21,059 nucleotides of DNA, taken from IMG/VR virus record IMGVR_UViG_3300043449_001729, positions 1 to 21,059 of that record. The stretch is one strand, 5' to 3'. Positions 20,439 to 21,059 of this stretch are shown here, piece after piece; the stretch's first letter is position 1, and each line of letters begins with the position of its first letter. This stretch comes from a virus. The notes under the pieces are model-generated. The model was not told where the DNA came from. It saw only the letters and a program-made list of their open reading frames with translations, and did no database searches. The position numbers and the translations under genes are program-made.

Positions 20439-21059
20439 ATGGCTAGAGTATCATTTTCACAATATAGTATGTGGAGCAGTTGCCCACATCAATATAAACT
20501 AAGTTACATAGATGATTTAAGAGAATCATCATCCAACATACATTCTGTATTTGGTTCAGCAATGCACGAAACATTGCAAGAATATTTAAGTAGATGCCTT
20601 CGTATCTCCAAATCACAGGCTGATAAGGGAATGGATACGAAGGCTTTCCTTAAAGAAAAAATGAGAGAGTTTTTTCTAAAAGAATCCAACGAAGGTAAAG
20701 ACCCTATATGTTCTAAAGAAGAATTGGTAGAATTTTTAGAAGATGGAAATCTCATTTTAGATTACTTTCAAAAACCAAAAAATTTCAATAATTTCTTTTC
20801 TTTAAAAGATGATGAGTTAGTTGCAATTGAGCAACCCATCAATACTAAAATTTCAGAAAATGTAAACTTTTTGGGATTCATTGACTTTATTGTTAGAAGT
20901 AAAGCAACTGGCAAATATCGTATTACCGATTTCAAAACATCTACAAAAGGTTGGAGTAAGTATCAAAAATCAGACCCGATTAAAAATACTCAAATACTTT
21001 TATATAAGAAATTTTATGCAGAGATGTTAAAAATTTCTGAAGATATGATTGAAGTTGAA
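20439..21059 (+). CDS. PD-(D/E)XK nuclease, RecB/Cas4-like, 3' part missing
   Basis: The frame from ATG 20439 stays open for 207 codons to the window edge, so the gene is cut off. It begins MARVSFSQYSMWSSCPHQYKL, the usual start of RecB/Cas4-like nucleases, including a cysteine that in some members binds an iron-sulfur cluster. GSAMHETLQEYL supplies the conserved His, FLGFIDFIV the first metal-binding Asp, YRITDFKTS the D-x-K catalytic pair, and NTQILLYKKFY the Gln-Tyr motif. This is an exonuclease/endonuclease fold used in recombination, DNA processing or host DNA breakdown. Whether three more C-terminal cysteines (Cas4 type) exist cannot be seen. It follows the clamp-loader genes and has its own promoter-like site. 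Confidence 0.88.
   Translation, partial: MARVSFSQYSMWSSCPHQYKLSYIDDLRESSSNIHSVFGSAMHETLQEYLSRCLRISKSQADKGMDTKAFLKEKMREFFLKESNEGKDPICSKEELVEFLEDGNLILDYFQKPKNFNNFFSLKDDELVAIEQPINTKISENVNFLGFIDFIVRSKATGKYRITDFKTSTKGWSKYQKSDPIKNTQILLYKKFYAEMLKISEDMIEVE

Noticed and set aside
1-21059. tRNA genes, CRISPR arrays, transposases or integrase
   Set aside because: I saw no cloverleaf-like gaps, no spaced direct repeats of array type, and no coding sequence of these families; gaps between genes are all under about 205 bases.

Overview
The window looks like the DNA replication and nucleotide-metabolism core of a large tailed phage related to T4, infecting a member of the Bacteroidetes, probably a flavobacterium. 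All convincing genes lie on the + strand and are tightly packed, often with 1-26 base overlaps. The DNA is AT-rich. The phage assignment rests on the combined presence of gp32-, UvsX/RecA-, RNase H-, gp41-, gp43-, gp45-, gp44- and gp62-like genes. The host assignment rests on promoter-like sites of the Bacteroidetes form (TTG, then 20 bases, then TATATTTG) and on the near absence of Shine-Dalgarno sequences. It is an inference.

Layout. Bases 1-4780 hold the 3' part of an ssDNA-binding protein, a RecA/UvsX recombinase, a 5'-3' exonuclease (FEN/RNase H type), a GroES-like co-chaperonin, a small unknown protein and a DnaB-type helicase. Bases 4879-8671 hold class I ribonucleotide reductase (nrdB, nrdA), a PhoH-like ATPase and a thioredoxin that could reduce the reductase. 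Bases 8712-9070 hold two small proteins, one an HTH protein with its own promoter-like site.

Bases 9075-14705 form an accessory island that looks devoted to DNA modification or its recognition: two tandem Mom-like proteins, a DGQHR plus HNH-like protein behind a structured 120-base leader, a GT-B-type glycosyltransferase and a protein resembling DruA/DUF4338. This island is the most interesting part of the window.

Bases 14707-20399 return to core replication: family B DNA polymerase, sliding clamp, a small unknown protein, dUTPase, clamp loader large subunit, a zinc-ribbon protein and clamp loader small subunit. The window ends inside a PD-(D/E)XK (RecB/Cas4-like) nuclease gene.

How they work together. 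The polymerase, clamp, clamp loader, helicase and SSB would form the replisome; RecA and the exonucleases would serve recombination and primer removal; the reductase, thioredoxin and dUTPase would supply dNTPs and keep uracil out. The island probably changes bases of phage DNA and may discriminate modified from unmodified DNA. Five promoter-like sites with identical internal spacing precede the HTH gene, the DGQHR gene, the DruA-like gene, the clamp gene and the terminal nuclease gene. Three of them end only 4 bases before the ATG, which suggests leaderless mRNAs. I saw no tRNA, rRNA, CRISPR array, insertion sequence or integrase.
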